Assembly (NCBI RefSeq): GCF_000373645.1
Contig: NZ_KB892012.1
Coordinates: 62,195-126,194, forward strand
Direction: 5' to 3'
Length of the DNA: 64,000 nt
From: Streptomyces sp. ATexAB-D23
GTDB taxonomy: Bacteria > Actinomycetota > Actinomycetes > Streptomycetales > Streptomycetaceae
Part shown: positions 42,038 to 51,529 of the stretch, one piece after another
Numbering within the stretch: the stretch's first letter is position 1
Layout: every line of letters begins with the position of its first letter
Notes under the pieces: model-generated
What the model was told of the DNA's origin: nothing
Seen by the model: only the letters and a program-made list of their open reading frames with translations
Databases searched by the model: none
Made by a program: the position numbers and the translations under genes

Positions 42038-43795
42038 TTACGCGCCGAGCAGCCTGCGCACCCGGTCCGCCCCCACCGCGAGCAGCAGCGTGGGCAGGCG
42101 GGGCCCCGTGTCACGGCTGACGAGCAGCCGGTAGAGCAGGGCGAAGAAGGACCGCTGGGCGGTCTTCAGCTCGGGCGTCGGCTTGGCGTCGGGCTCCAGT
42201 CCGGCGAGGACCTTCGGCACGCCGTAGACGAGCGTGGTCAGCCCGTCCAGGGACCAGTGCGTGTCCAGCCCCTCGATCAGCAGCCGCAGCGACTCGCGGC
42301 CCTGCTCGTCGAGCGAGCCCAGCAGGTCCTTGTCCGGCTCGTCGCGGACGACGGTGCGGGCCTCGGCCGGGACCTGGGTGGTGATCCAGGACTCGGCGCG
42401 GTCGAGACGCGGCCGGGCCTCGTCCAGCGAGGTCAGCGGGTTCGCCGGGTCAAGCTCGCTGAGGATGCGCAGCGTCTGGTCCTGCGCACCGGCCGTGATG
42501 TCGGCGACCGAGGCGAGCGTGCGGTACGGCAGCGGGCGCGGCGTGCTCGGCAGCTGACCGGCCGCGGTGCCGATCGCGCGGGCGTACGCGGCGGCGTCGG
42601 CCGGCAGCACGGAGCCGTCGGCGACCTTGCGGCCCAGCGAGTCCCACTCGTCGTAGAGCCGCTGGATCTCCTGGTCGAAGGCGATCTTGAAGGACTGGTT
42701 GGGCTTGCGGCGGGCGTAGAGCCAGCGCAGCAGCGGCGCCTCCATGATCTTCAGCGCGTCGGCCGGGGTCGGCACGCCGCCCTTGCTGGAGGACATCTTG
42801 GCCATGCCGGAGATGCCGACGAAGGCGTACATCGGGCCGATCGGCTGGACGCCGTCGAAGATCTCGCGGACGATCTGGCCGCCGACGACGAAGGAGGAGC
42901 CGGGCGAGGAGTGGTCGACGCCGGAGGGCTCGAAGATCACGCCCTCGTACGCCCAGCGCATCGGCCAGTCGACCTTCCAGACCAGCTTGCCGCGGTTGAA
43001 CTCGCTCAGGCGGACCGTTTCGGCGAAGCCACAGGCCGAGCAGGTGTAGTTCAGCTCGGTGGAGTCGTCGTCGTACGAGGTGACGGTGGTGAGGTCCTTC
43101 TCGCAGTTGCCGCAGTAGGGCTTGTACGGGAAGTAACCGGCGGAGCCGCCGCTGCCGTCGTCCTCGCTCGCCGCGCCGGAACCGGCCTCGGCCTCCAGCT
43201 CGGCTTCGTCCACCTTCTTCTGCTGCTGCGGCTTCTTGCCGCCCTTGGCACCGCCGGCCGCCGGGTCCTTCTTGGTGCGGTAGCGGTCGAGGACGGCGTC
43301 GATGTCGGCGCGGTGGCGCATCGCGTGCAGGATCTGCTCGCGGTAGGTGCCCGCGAGGTACTGCTCGGTCTGGCTGATGCCGTCGTACTCGACGCCCAGC
43401 TCGTCCAGGGACGCGGTCATCGCGGCCTTGAAGTGCTCGGCCCAGTTCGGATACGGGGACCCGGCGGGCGCGGGCACCGAGGTCAGCGGCTTGCCGATGT
43501 GCTCGGCCCAGGTCTCGTCCACGCCCGGGACGCCGTTCGGCACCTTGCGGTAGCGGTCGTAGTCGTCCCAGGAGATCAGGTGCCGCACGGTGTATCCGCG
43601 GCGGCGGATCTCGTCGGCGACCAGGTGCGGGGTCATGACCTCGCGGAGGTTGCCCAGGTGGATCGGGCCCGACGGGGAGAGGCCGGAGGCGACGACGACC
43701 GGTTTGCCAGGCGCACGACGCTCCGATTCGGCGATGACCTCGTCCGCGAAGCGGGAGACCCAGTCGGTCTCGGTGCTGCTCTGACTCTGAGCCAC
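42038..43795 (-). CDS. lysS: class I lysyl-tRNA synthetase
   Basis: 585 residues from the GTG at 43795 (other starts: GTG 43804, ATG 43828). Class I features: PSGPIHLGN (HIGH motif) near residue 43 and KMSSSKG (KMSKS) in the C-terminal half. An insertion after about residue 155 carries Lys/Gln-rich and acidic low-complexity sequence and then a zinc knuckle (CGNCEKDL and CSACGFAE). It charges tRNA-Lys. This class is usual in archaea and scattered in bacteria; most bacteria use class II LysRS. It is divergent from argS. Confidence 0.93.
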   Translation of the reverse strand: MAQSQSSTETDWVSRFADEVIAESERRAPGKPVVVASGLSPSGPIHLGNLREVMTPHLVADEIRRRGYTVRHLISWDDYDRYRKVPNGVPGVDETWAEHIGKPLTSVPAPAGSPYPNWAEHFKAAMTASLDELGVEYDGISQTEQYLAGTYREQILHAMRHRADIDAVLDRYRTKKDPAAGGAKGGKKPQQQKKVDEAELEAEAGSGAASEDDGSGGSAGYFPYKPYCGNCEKDLTTVTSYDDDSTELNYTCSACGFAETVRLSEFNRGKLVWKVDWPMRWAYEGVIFEPSGVDHSSPGSSFVVGGQIVREIFDGVQPIGPMYAFVGISGMAKMSSSKGGVPTPADALKIMEAPLLRWLYARRKPNQSFKIAFDQEIQRLYDEWDSLGRKVADGSVLPADAAAYARAIGTAAGQLPSTPRPLPYRTLASVADITAGAQDQTLRILSELDPANPLTSLDEARPRLDRAESWITTQVPAEARTVVRDEPDKDLLGSLDEQGRESLRLLIEGLDTHWSLDGLTTLVYGVPKVLAGLEPDAKPTPELKTAQRSFFALLYRLLVSRDTGPRLPTLLLAVGADRVRRLLGA

Positions 43796-43972
43796 GGTCG
43801 GCACGTCCTTCTCTCGGGTAGGACTCATAGGGGCACCGCCCATTCTCCCAGGTGCGGCCCGCAGCGCGAAAACGGCTTTACGGGGCCCCGCGGCACGGGC
43901 GGAAAACCCGTTTACACGCCGTGGGATACTTGAGGTCATCCCTTGTACCCCTACGGAAACGGCAGCCAGCTC

Positions 43973-45742
43973 ATGGCCTCGGTCAATTCCCTCGCTTCCA
44001 CGCTCCAGCAGCAGCTGGCGGACGCCCTGACGGCAGCACTGCCGGAGGCCGGCACCGCGGACCCGCTGCTGCGCCGAAGCGACCGGGCCGACTTCCAGGC
44101 CAACGGCATCCTGGCGCTCGCCAAGAAGCTCAAGGGCAATCCGCGCGAGCTGGCCGACCGGGTCACGGCCGCTCTCCCGGCCTCCGAGCTGATCAAGGAC
44201 ATCGAGGTCTCCGGTCCCGGCTTCCTGAACGTCACGCTCGCCGACCGGGCGATCACCGAGACCCTCGCGGCGCGCGCCGCCGACGGCGACCGGCTCGGCA
44301 TCCCGGCGAACGACGCGGCGGGCACCACCGTCATCGACTACGCCCAGCCGAACGTGGCCAAGGAGATGCACGTGGGCCATCTGCGGTCCGCCGTGATCGG
44401 TGACGCGATGGTGCGGATCCTGGAGTTCACCGGCGAGTCCGTGGTCCGGCGCCACCACATCGGTGACTGGGGCACCCAGTTCGGCATGCTCATCCAGTAC
44501 CTCACCGAGCACCCGGACCAGCTGGACCACGAGGGCGGCAAGGAGGACGGCGAGGCCGCCATGTCCTCGCTCAACCGGCTCTACAAGGCGTCCAGGGCCC
44601 TGTTCGACTCGGACGAGGAGTTCAAGGCCCGCTCCCGGGACCGGGTGGTCGCGCTCCAGGCCGGGGACGCGGAGACGCTGGCCATGTGGCAGCGGTTCGT
44701 GGACGAGTCGAAGATCTACTTCTACTCGGTCTTCGACAAGCTCGACATGGAGATCAGCGACCCCGACATCGTCGGCGAGTCCGGGTACAACGACATGCTG
44801 GAGGAGACCTGCCGCATCCTGGAGGAGACGGGCGTCGCCGTCCGCTCCGAGGGTGCGCTCTGCGTCTTCTTCGACGACGTGCTGGGCCCCGACGGCAACA
44901 AGGTCCCGCTGATCGTCAAGAAGACCAACGGCGGCTACGGCTACGCGGCGACCGACCTCTCCGCGATCCGCGACCGGGTGCGGAACCTCAAGGCGGACAC
45001 CCTGCTGTACGTGGTGGACGCGCGGCAGTCGCTGCACTTCAAGATGGTCTTCGAGACGGCCCGGCGGGCCGGCTGGCTGAACGACGACGTGAAGGCGCAC
45101 CAACTCGCGTTCGGCACGGTGCTCGGCAAGGACGGCAAGCCGTTCAAGACCCGTGAGGGCGTCACGGTCCGGCTGGAGGACCTGCTGGACGAGGCGGTCG
45201 AGCGGGCGACGGCCGTGGTCCGGGAGAAGGCCGGGAAGGTGGGCCTGTCCGAGGAGGAGATCGTCGAGAACGGCCGGTACGTGGGCGTGGGCGCCGTGAA
45301 GTACGCGGACCTGTCGACCTCCGCCGTGCGGGACTACAAGTTCGACCTGGACCAGATGGTGTCGCTGAACGGCGACACGTCGGTGTACCTCCAGTACGCG
45401 TACGCGCGCATCCGGTCGATCCTGCGCAGGGCGGGCGACGCGAAGCCGGCCGCGCACCCGGAGCTGGAGCTGGCCCCGGCCGAGCGGGCGCTCGGCCTGC
45501 ACCTGGACCAGTTCGGCGAGGTGCTGGCCGAGGTCGCCGCGAACTACGAGCCGCACAAGCTGGCCGCGTACCTCTACCAGCTGGCGTCGCACTTCACGAC
45601 GTTCTACGACCAGTGCCACGTCCTGAGCGAGGACAACCCGGCCGAGGTCGTGGAGAACCGGCTGTTCCTCTGCGACCTCACCGCCCGCACCCTGCACAAG
45701 GGCATGGCGCTGCTCGGCATCCGGACGCCCGAGCGGCTCTGA
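43973..45742 (+). CDS. argS: arginyl-tRNA synthetase
   Basis: 589 residues from the ATG at 43973. It has an ArgRS N-terminal domain ([20 protein letters not shown]), the HIGH-equivalent [17 protein letters not shown] near residue 128, a KTREG loop in place of KMSKS (GKPFKTREG), and the C-terminal anticodon-binding helical domain ([12 protein letters not shown]). It charges tRNA-Arg and needs tRNA for activation. It is divergent from lysS across a 177-bp intergenic region; a strong terminator follows. Confidence 0.95.
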   Translation: MASVNSLASTLQQQLADALTAALPEAGTADPLLRRSDRADFQANGILALAKKLKGNPRELADRVTAALPASELIKDIEVSGPGFLNVTLADRAITETLAARAADGDRLGIPANDAAGTTVIDYAQPNVAKEMHVGHLRSAVIGDAMVRILEFTGESVVRRHHIGDWGTQFGMLIQYLTEHPDQLDHEGGKEDGEAAMSSLNRLYKASRALFDSDEEFKARSRDRVVALQAGDAETLAMWQRFVDESKIYFYSVFDKLDMEISDPDIVGESGYNDMLEETCRILEETGVAVRSEGALCVFFDDVLGPDGNKVPLIVKKTNGGYGYAATDLSAIRDRVRNLKADTLLYVVDARQSLHFKMVFETARRAGWLNDDVKAHQLAFGTVLGKDGKPFKTREGVTVRLEDLLDEAVERATAVVREKAGKVGLSEEEIVENGRYVGVGAVKYADLSTSAVRDYKFDLDQMVSLNGDTSVYLQYAYARIRSILRRAGDAKPAAHPELELAPAERALGLHLDQFGEVLAEVAANYEPHKLAAYLYQLASHFTTFYDQCHVLSEDNPAEVVENRLFLCDLTARTLHKGMALLGIRTPERL

Positions 45743-45774
45743 GCACACGGCACGGCCCGCGCGAGCGGAAGGCG

Positions 45775-45812
45775 GCGGGGCCCGGCGGCACTTCGGTGGC
45801 GCCGGGCCCCGC
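45775..45812 (+). terminator. intrinsic terminator of argS
   Basis: GCGGGGCCCGGCG (45775-45787) and CGCCGGGCCCCGC (45800-45812) form a 13-bp stem followed by TTTT. Confidence 0.85.
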
Positions 45813-45909
45813 TTTTCTCGGCTGCCCCCGAAATGATTCGGGTACACAACGGTCTCGGGGGCAAAAGAGAATTCAGACCGTTGGACGAACCTTTCTCTGG
45901 GGGCGAAAG

Positions 45910-46326
45910 ATGAGTGACCATTGCACAGCGCCTGACCCGCCTTCGCCCGAGGCCATTACCGAGGCCGTGCCCCCACCGGCGAAAGCGGCCGACGCCCGCG
46001 CGGCGGCCGCCGCGTTCGTGGAGGCGCTCGACCCCCCGCCCTCCCCCTCGGCCGTCCAGGACCTGCTGCTGCTCGCCTCGGAACTGGTCACGAACGCGGT
46101 GCGCCACGCGGGAGCCGTCACGGCCCTGGCGTTCGGAGCGGACGAGAAGGCGCTGTACGTACAGGTCGCGGACCCCAGCCCGGACCGCCCGCGACAGCGC
46201 GTCCCGGATATGACGGGCGCGGCCGGCGGTTTCGGCTGGCCGCTGGTCCTGAAATTGGCCAGGAAAGTCACCGTCCGGAACCACATGGGCCAGGGAAAGA
46301 TCATCAGCGCGACAATGGCCCGCTGA
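45910..46326 (+). CDS. HATPase_c_2 ATP-binding protein (anti-sigma/RsbW-like)
   Basis: 138 residues. The GHKL-fold N box is seen as ASELVTNAVRHAG and the G1-type box as DMTGAAGGFGWPLVLKLA. The small size with no other domain matches the many streptomycete RsbW-like proteins that act as anti-sigma kinases or partners of PP2C phosphatases. No sigma factor or anti-anti-sigma gene is adjacent, so its target is unknown. GGGGGCGAAAG lies before the ATG. The product is cytoplasmic. Confidence 0.85.
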   Translation: MSDHCTAPDPPSPEAITEAVPPPAKAADARAAAAAFVEALDPPPSPSAVQDLLLLASELVTNAVRHAGAVTALAFGADEKALYVQVADPSPDRPRQRVPDMTGAAGGFGWPLVLKLARKVTVRNHMGQGKIISATMAR

Positions 46327-46465
46327 CCCTCCACTCGCTTTCCGGGGAAAACGAAAGGCGCACCCCCGGGCATCATCACCCAAATGGCGTTGACCGCGCG
46401 CCCCGCCGCAGGGGATGGTGGCGCGTCCGGTGAGCACCGGACGCGTCACCAGGGGTGGGGATCAC

Positions 46466-48140
46466 ATGCGGGACACCGGGCAGACGAACATGCCCGAAAC
46501 GGCACGGCCGCCGGAGGAACCGAGACCGGAGCCGGGGGCACGGGCCGCGTCCGAGGCAGCCGCGGCAGCCGTCCGGGAAGCCCTCCGGAGCAAGCGCCCG
46601 GCCGCCGCCCGCGAGCAGGCCGCCGCCGCGCTGGAGACGTACGGCCCCGCCCCGACCTGTACCTCCTGCTGGGCCAGGCGCACGTCGCCGAGGACGAGGA
46701 CGACCACGACGACGAGGGCCTGTCCGGCGGATCTTCGTGGATCAGCCCGCGGCGTCTGGTGCGTGCTATCGGCGTGCGCCCGAATCGCCCTCGTACTGGA
46801 CGTACTCGGGTGATGCGGGCGTGCGGCGAGAGTGCGTGCCAGGCGTCGCGGGCCGCGAAGATCCGCCGGACAGGCCCGAGGCCGAACGCGCCTACCGCCG
46901 GGGGCTCGACGCCTTTCCCGACCACCTGGCCCTGCTCACCGCCTACGCCTAACTCTGCCGGGCGGCCGACGCGCTGGACCGCCCCGGCCGCCACGCCCGC
47001 GCCGACCGCCTCGTGGCGCGCGTCGCCGAACTGGCCCCCGGCTCACCGGAAGCGCTCCGGCTCAGCGACCCGGCCCCGGTCTGGGCCGCACAGCCCACGG
47101 CGCCCCGCCTCTCCGTCTCCCACACCCAGCGCCACGACGTCCGCGGCGCCCTGGCCGCCGCTCCGAACCTGGCGGAGGCGGCCCGCCGAGCCGACGAGGA
47201 GGCGGGGCAGCACCCGTACGACCTGCGTCTGGCCATCCGCGCCGAGACGCTCACCGCGTTCCTCCGCCCCGGCCGGAGGCTGCTCCTGGGCCAGGTCAGG
47301 GCCCCGTATCTGAGCGTGCTCGCCGTCCTGGCCGTGGGCGCCGTGGCCCTCGTCCCCGATTCGGCCGCGCCCTGGTCGATGTGGGCGGGGGCCGCCGCGC
47401 TCCTCACCCTCGTCCCGTACCGCCTGCTCGCCGTCCTGGAGAGCGGCGCCCGTTCCCGCGCCGTCCACCGCACACCGCCGCTCCCGGAGGGCGCGCCCGA
47501 ACCGGCGAGTCCCCTGCCCCCGCCGCCCCCGCCCGGCGCCCGGGACTTCGTGCTGCTGGGCACGGCCCTCACCCTGGCGGTGTTCGCGGTGGTCTCGCCG
47601 CTGGCGCTCAAGGGCCCGGCGGACACGAGCTATCCGCACTACACGGTGACGGCACCGAAGACGTTCCGGGGCGCCTCGCTGTTCTCCGCCGTCCCGGTGG
47701 TGGACGGCGTCAACTCGGACATGGCCTCGCTGTGGACCCAGACCCTGAACGCCGAGGGCGCGTTCGCCTACGTCTACGGCGACCTCGCGGACCCGGATGG
47801 CCCCATCGGCCCGGCCGCCCTCGTCTTCGGCGCGGTGGGCGACTTCCGCAACACCCCCGACAGAGCCCTCAAGGGCTACGAACTGGGGCTCGCCGAGTCG
47901 GATTCGACCATCGACGGCCTCTGGAAGCCGGACCCGGGTCCGGACGGCCGCCGGCTCCGCTGCGTCTCGTACGCGGACGACTCGGAGACCCCCGGCTCCC
48001 GCGTGGCGTGCAGCTGGGTGGACAACGGCAGTTACGGCACGGTCGTCATGAACGAGCCCGGTCTCGACCACGAGACCGCCACGGAGGCCGTCCGCACGGC
48101 CCTGGACGCGGCTCTGCTTCACGGTGATCGCGCACTGTAA
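46466..48140 (+). pseudogene. disrupted TPR/membrane protein gene (insertion, frameshift, stop)
   Basis: The 5' part (from ATG 46466) encodes an Ala-rich helical start. One base seems missing near 46657, since the frame changes there from PAPTC to the expected DLYLLLGQAHVAEDEDDH. The gene is then split by a 162-bp insertion (46716-46877) after DDE; the frame resumes as EAERAYRRGLDAFPDHLAL, which is TPR-like. A TAA at 46950-46952 breaks it again, before CRAADALD. From 47013 the rest (375 codons) is open: three helices and an extracytoplasmic domain ending GSYGTVVMNEPG. The original product was probably a TPR-plus-membrane protein. Partial expression of the 3' ORF from its GTG is possible. Confidence 0.75.
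46716..46877. mobile_element. MITE-like insertion, 22-bp perfect terminal inverted repeats
   Basis: Ends 46716-46737 and 46856-46877 are exact reverse complements beginning GGGCCTGTCCGGCGG. The 118-bp interior has no gene. GA(G) is present on both sides, consistent with a 2-3 bp target duplication, and removing the element restores GAC-GAG-GCC in frame. It is non-autonomous and would need a transposase elsewhere. The same end sequence occurs in the hairpin at 11524-11594. Confidence 0.8.
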
Positions 48141-48142
48141 CC

Positions 48143-48167
48143 ACCCGTACACATATCTTGTACGGGT
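48143..48167. promoter_or_regulatory. palindromic operator ACCCGTACA-N7-TGTACGGGT
   Basis: 9-bp perfect inverted arms (48143-48151 and 48159-48167) around CATATCT, 45 bases upstream of the XRE regulator. The A/T-rich centre suggests overlap with the promoter; autoregulation by that HTH protein is the simplest reading. Confidence 0.65.
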
Positions 48168-48211
48168 CGGGCGCGCGTGAAGCAGGGGCCCGGGTGGGGA
48201 GTGGGCACCTT

Positions 48212-49036
48212 ATGCACAACAAGAGCCGTCGTCGCAAAGACGCGTCGATCATGAAGATGATGGGCGCACTGGTTGCCCATTTCCGTCGAGCGGCCGGGCT
48301 GACTCAGCACCAGCTCGCGGGCCAGGCCAATGTCCAGCCGGAAACCATCGCGTCCGTCGAGCAGGGCCGCCGGAGCCTGGTTCCCGCGCTGGCCAGGGTC
48401 CTGGACGCGATCATGGACACGAAGGGCGCCCTGATCACGGCCCTGGACCACCTGCCCGAGGTGGACCTGATTCCGGTCTGGGCGGAGGCGTACATGGACC
48501 TGGAGCGGGAGGCGCTGGCGCTGTCGTTCTTCGCGAACCAGGTCCTGCCAGGGCTGTTGCAGACCGAGAACTACGCGCGAGCCGTCTTCGAAAGCCGGGT
48601 TCCGGCCTTCAGCCAGGAAGAGATCGACGCCCACGTGGTCAGTCGGCTCGAACGGCAGGAGATCCTGCGCCGCAAGAACCCGCCGACCATGAGCTTCATC
48701 ATCTCCGAGGCGATTCTGCTCGCCCCCCTCGGCGGAGCCGAGGTGCACCGGGAGACACTGCGCCACCTCCGTGCGTGCGCGGACCTTCCCGGCGTCGCGC
48801 TCCAGATCATGCCGCTCGCCCGGACCACCCACGCCGCCCTCGACGGGCCGTTCATCCTGCTGGAGACACCGGACTTCCAACGCCTCGCGTACACCGAAAC
48901 TCAGCGCGGCAGCCAGCTCATCACTGACCCCGATGAGATCAGCATCCTGGGGCAGAGGTATGCAATGCTGCGGTCGCAGGCCCTCACACCCGAGGAATCC
49001 AGGCGCCTGCTAGACCGTCTGCTGGGAGAGCAATGA
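48212..49036 (+). CDS. XRE family HTH protein with DUF5753 domain
   Basis: 274 residues from ATG 48212. The N-terminal HTH (MMGALVAHFRRAAGLTQHQL, then AGQANVQPETIASVEQGRRS) is followed by the DUF5753 (Scr1-type) region: FFANQVLPGLLQTENYARAV, SRLERQEIL and EAILLAPLG. Such proteins are paired with a small DUF397 protein in many streptomycetes and regulate development or antibiotic genes. The stop overlaps the ATG of the DUF397 gene (ATGA), confirming a pair. Confidence 0.92.
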   Translation: MHNKSRRRKDASIMKMMGALVAHFRRAAGLTQHQLAGQANVQPETIASVEQGRRSLVPALARVLDAIMDTKGALITALDHLPEVDLIPVWAEAYMDLEREALALSFFANQVLPGLLQTENYARAVFESRVPAFSQEEIDAHVVSRLERQEILRRKNPPTMSFIISEAILLAPLGGAEVHRETLRHLRACADLPGVALQIMPLARTTHAALDGPFILLETPDFQRLAYTETQRGSQLITDPDEISILGQRYAMLRSQALTPEESRRLLDRLLGEQ

Positions 49037-49272
49037 GCACTGCACATACGTGGTTCAAGTCGAGCTACAGCGGCAGCGACGGCGGCGAGTGCCTCGAAGT
49101 CGCCTACGACTGGGTCAAGTCCAGCCACAGCGGCGACGAGGGCGGCGCCTGCGTCGAGGTCGCCGCGCACCCTACCGCCGTGCACGTACGTGACTCCAAG
49201 AACCTGGAGGGCCCCGCCCTCACCGTCGCGCCCGCCGCCTGGGCCGCGTTCACCGGGCATGTGGGGCGCTGA
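49033..49272 (+). CDS. DUF397 protein with duplicated repeat (79 aa)
   Basis: 79 residues, a little longer than the usual single-repeat family of about 60. The conserved module W(F/V)KSS(Y/H)SG..GG.C(L/V)EVA occurs twice: WFKSSYSGSDGGECLEVA and WVKSSHSGDEGGACVEVA. The usual end follows (VHVRDSKN...W.AFTG). It is co-translated with the XRE/DUF5753 gene, and the pair is thought to act together, resembling toxin-antitoxin or regulator-effector couples. The internal duplication is a small novelty. Confidence 0.9.
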   Translation: MSTAHTWFKSSYSGSDGGECLEVAYDWVKSSHSGDEGGACVEVAAHPTAVHVRDSKNLEGPALTVAPAAWAAFTGHVGR

Positions 49273-49310
49273 GAAGTCCACTGTCAGTGGGGGCACTTAG
49301 AGTCACCGAT

Positions 49311-50108
49311 ATGGCGACGCTCCCGAATGCACTTCGTTCAACGGCCGATGCCGGGCTGGAACTCCCGCCCGGCACGCTCGTGGACACCACGATCGACGAG
49401 ACCTGGCACGAACCCCTCCTCTGGTACGCGGACCGGCCCGCGACCCCCGGGGTCTGGGCCGGGCTGCGCACCGCCGGGCGGCCGGCCGGTCTGCTGCCGG
49501 TCCTGGTCGACGGCGGCAGGCGTGCCGCGTGGCCGGAGGACTGGGACCTGGACCCGGCGAGTACGTCGTATCCGGGCGATCATGACGCCGAGACCGTGCT
49601 GACCGAGGCATGGGAGGCTCACGAGAGCGACGAGTTGGGTCTCGTGGACTCGGACGGCGCGTGGCCGGGCCTCGCGCCGAGCCCGGCCGAGGCGGGACCG
49701 GACGAGCCGGACGCCCTCGCGGCGGAGATCGCGGACCAACTGACCGCTCCGGGGAGCCCGATGGCGGGGATACGGATCGCGCTGGTCCCCGCGCGCCGCA
49801 GCGCGGACATACCGGCGGCGATCGGCTGGTCCGGCCCGGCGAATCATGAGAACGACGTGGCGAGGCTCAGCGCGGTGCTGCGCTCCTGGGAGGACCGGTA
49901 CGGGGCACGCGTCCTCGTGCTCGGGTTCGACACCCTGGTGCTCTCCGTGAGCCGCCCGCCCACGACGCTCGCCGAGGCGGAGGCGCTGGCGGCGGAGCAC
50001 TTCGCGTTCTGCCCGGACAACATCCAGCAGTCCAGCCTCAACACGCTCCGCGCGTACGCGGAGACAGCGCTCCTCAAGCAGGAGACCTGGGCGTTCTGGT
50101 GGGACTGA
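49311..50108 (+). CDS. DUF4253 domain protein
   Basis: 265 residues. The C-terminal DUF4253 region (about residues 150-265) contains IALVPARRSADIPAAIGW, LRSWEDRYGARVLVLGFDTL and a final HFAFCPDNIQQ...QETWAFWWD, typical of the family, whose function is unknown. The ATG at 49311 has little 5' leader; a GTG at 49287 is possible. It follows the DUF397 gene by 38 bases and may share the transcript. It might be an immunity-like or metabolic accessory protein. Confidence 0.82.
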   Translation: MATLPNALRSTADAGLELPPGTLVDTTIDETWHEPLLWYADRPATPGVWAGLRTAGRPAGLLPVLVDGGRRAAWPEDWDLDPASTSYPGDHDAETVLTEAWEAHESDELGLVDSDGAWPGLAPSPAEAGPDEPDALAAEIADQLTAPGSPMAGIRIALVPARRSADIPAAIGWSGPANHENDVARLSAVLRSWEDRYGARVLVLGFDTLVLSVSRPPTTLAEAEALAAEHFAFCPDNIQQSSLNTLRAYAETALLKQETWAFWWD

Positions 50109-50150
50109 GCCGGGCCGCCCCGCCCCTCAGCACCATGGACCAGATCCCGC

Positions 50151-50166
50151 ATTGGTCTTGACCAAT
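50151..50166. promoter_or_regulatory. operator-like palindrome ATTGGTC-TT-GACCAAT
   Basis: Perfect 7-bp arms, 74 bases upstream of the surface-protein start. A TTGACC -35-like element (50158-50163) lies in its right arm. The -10 is not clear. Confidence 0.55.
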
Positions 50167-50240
50167 TTTCGCGAGTATGGGAATGATGACCGGAGTCGCC
50201 ACAGAACCTTCATAACTGCTCCGCGGGAGAACCACGCACT

Positions 50241-51509
50241 ATGCGCATACCCACCACTGCCGCCCTCGCGGCGCTCGGCGGTGCCCTCGTCCTCGGGCTC
50301 ACCGTCGCTCCGGCCGCCCAGGCCACCCCCGCCCCGGCGGACTGCACCACGGACGCCTTCGGGATCGCCGGCAAGTACGGCGAGTTCGTCCTCGGGGACG
50401 ACGTCCACTCGCCCGACGCGGAGGGCGCGGTGGCCGTCGGCGGCAACGCGGACTTCCGGGGCGGGTTCAGCGTGGCCAACGAGCTGTCGGCCGCCGAGGT
50501 CGACGCGCTGCCCGGCCGGGCGTCGCTCGTCGTGCGCGGTGACCTGCTCAACGGCGGTTCCGCGACCGTCGTGATGAAGGGCAACGCGGTGGTCGGCGGC
50601 CAGGTGAAGGACCGTGCCGTCGAGCTGCACAACGGCAGCTTCAGCCAGAAGGCCGATCTGATCGACTTCGACGGTGAGTTCGCCAAGCTGCGGTCCTACT
50701 CCGCGGCGCTGGCCGGGGAGTCCGCGACGGCGGGCGCCGAGGTGCGGCTCGACGGGGACCGGCTGACGCTGACCGGCACGGACGGCGCCCGCAACGTCTT
50801 CTCCGTACCGGCGGACCGGTTGGAGAAGGCGAAGGAGGTCTTCATCAAGGTCCCGGCCGGGGCGACGACGATCGTCAACGTCAGCGGCCGGGAGTACGAC
50901 ATGGCGACGGCCCGCACGACGGGCTTCTTCCTCTCCGGCGGCCAGGACTTCGTCCTGGACGACAAGCTCCAGAGCGCGTCCGGCGGCGCGGTCCGGGCCA
51001 AGCTCCTGTGGAACTTCCCGGACGCCACGAAGGTCGTCAAGAACAGTCAGGCCGCCTGGCCGGGCAGCGTGCTCGCGCCCCACGCCCACCTGGAGCTGGG
51101 CACGGCCGCGCCGGTCAACGGCTCGGTGTGGGTGGCCTCGCTGCACGGCTCGGGCGGTGCGGAGACGCACCACTTCCCGTTCACGGGCTGCCTGCCCGAG
51201 GCCCCTGGAACGGAGACCCCGTCGCCCAGCACGCCCCCGAGCGGTACGCCCGGGACGACCCCCCCGGCGACCGGCACGCCGTCGGCCTCGGTGCCCCCGC
51301 CGTCCGGCAGCGCCACCCCGTCCGACACCCCGTCGGGCTCAGCGACACCGGGCGCCCCGGCCCCGTCCGCCAGCCCCTCGCAGCCGGGTGAAGGCGATCT
51401 GGCGACGACCGGCAGCAGCAACATGATCCCGATCACCATCGGCGGCGCCGCAGTCGTCGCCGCGGGTGCGGGCCTGGTCGTCATGGCCCGCCGCCGCAAG
51501 CGCGCCTGA
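50241..51509 (+). CDS. choice-of-anchor A family surface protein (sortase-anchored)
   Basis: 422 residues. The signal peptide (ALAALGGALVLGLTVAPAAQ with AxA cleavage) is followed by a beta-rich choice-of-anchor A domain (FGIAGKYGEFVLGDDV, GAVAVGGNADFRGG and later FFLSGGQDFVLDD). A Pro/Ser/Thr linker (about residues 320-380) leads to the sorting signal LATTG, one helix and RRRKRA. LAXTG is the preferred target of class E sortases in streptomycetes, so the protein is probably cell-wall attached. Ligand unknown; related domains bind collagen or form fibres. Confidence 0.88.
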   Translation: MRIPTTAALAALGGALVLGLTVAPAAQATPAPADCTTDAFGIAGKYGEFVLGDDVHSPDAEGAVAVGGNADFRGGFSVANELSAAEVDALPGRASLVVRGDLLNGGSATVVMKGNAVVGGQVKDRAVELHNGSFSQKADLIDFDGEFAKLRSYSAALAGESATAGAEVRLDGDRLTLTGTDGARNVFSVPADRLEKAKEVFIKVPAGATTIVNVSGREYDMATARTTGFFLSGGQDFVLDDKLQSASGGAVRAKLLWNFPDATKVVKNSQAAWPGSVLAPHAHLELGTAAPVNGSVWVASLHGSGGAETHHFPFTGCLPEAPGTETPSPSTPPSGTPGTTPPATGTPSASVPPPSGSATPSDTPSGSATPGAPAPSASPSQPGEGDLATTGSSNMIPITIGGAAVVAAGAGLVVMARRRKRA

Positions 51510-51529
51510 CCCCGGGCGGGACGCGGCCC

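Noticed and set aside
43911..43942. promoter-like TTTACA / GATACT pair before argS
   Set aside because: Spacing of about eight bases is far too short for a sigma-70-type promoter.
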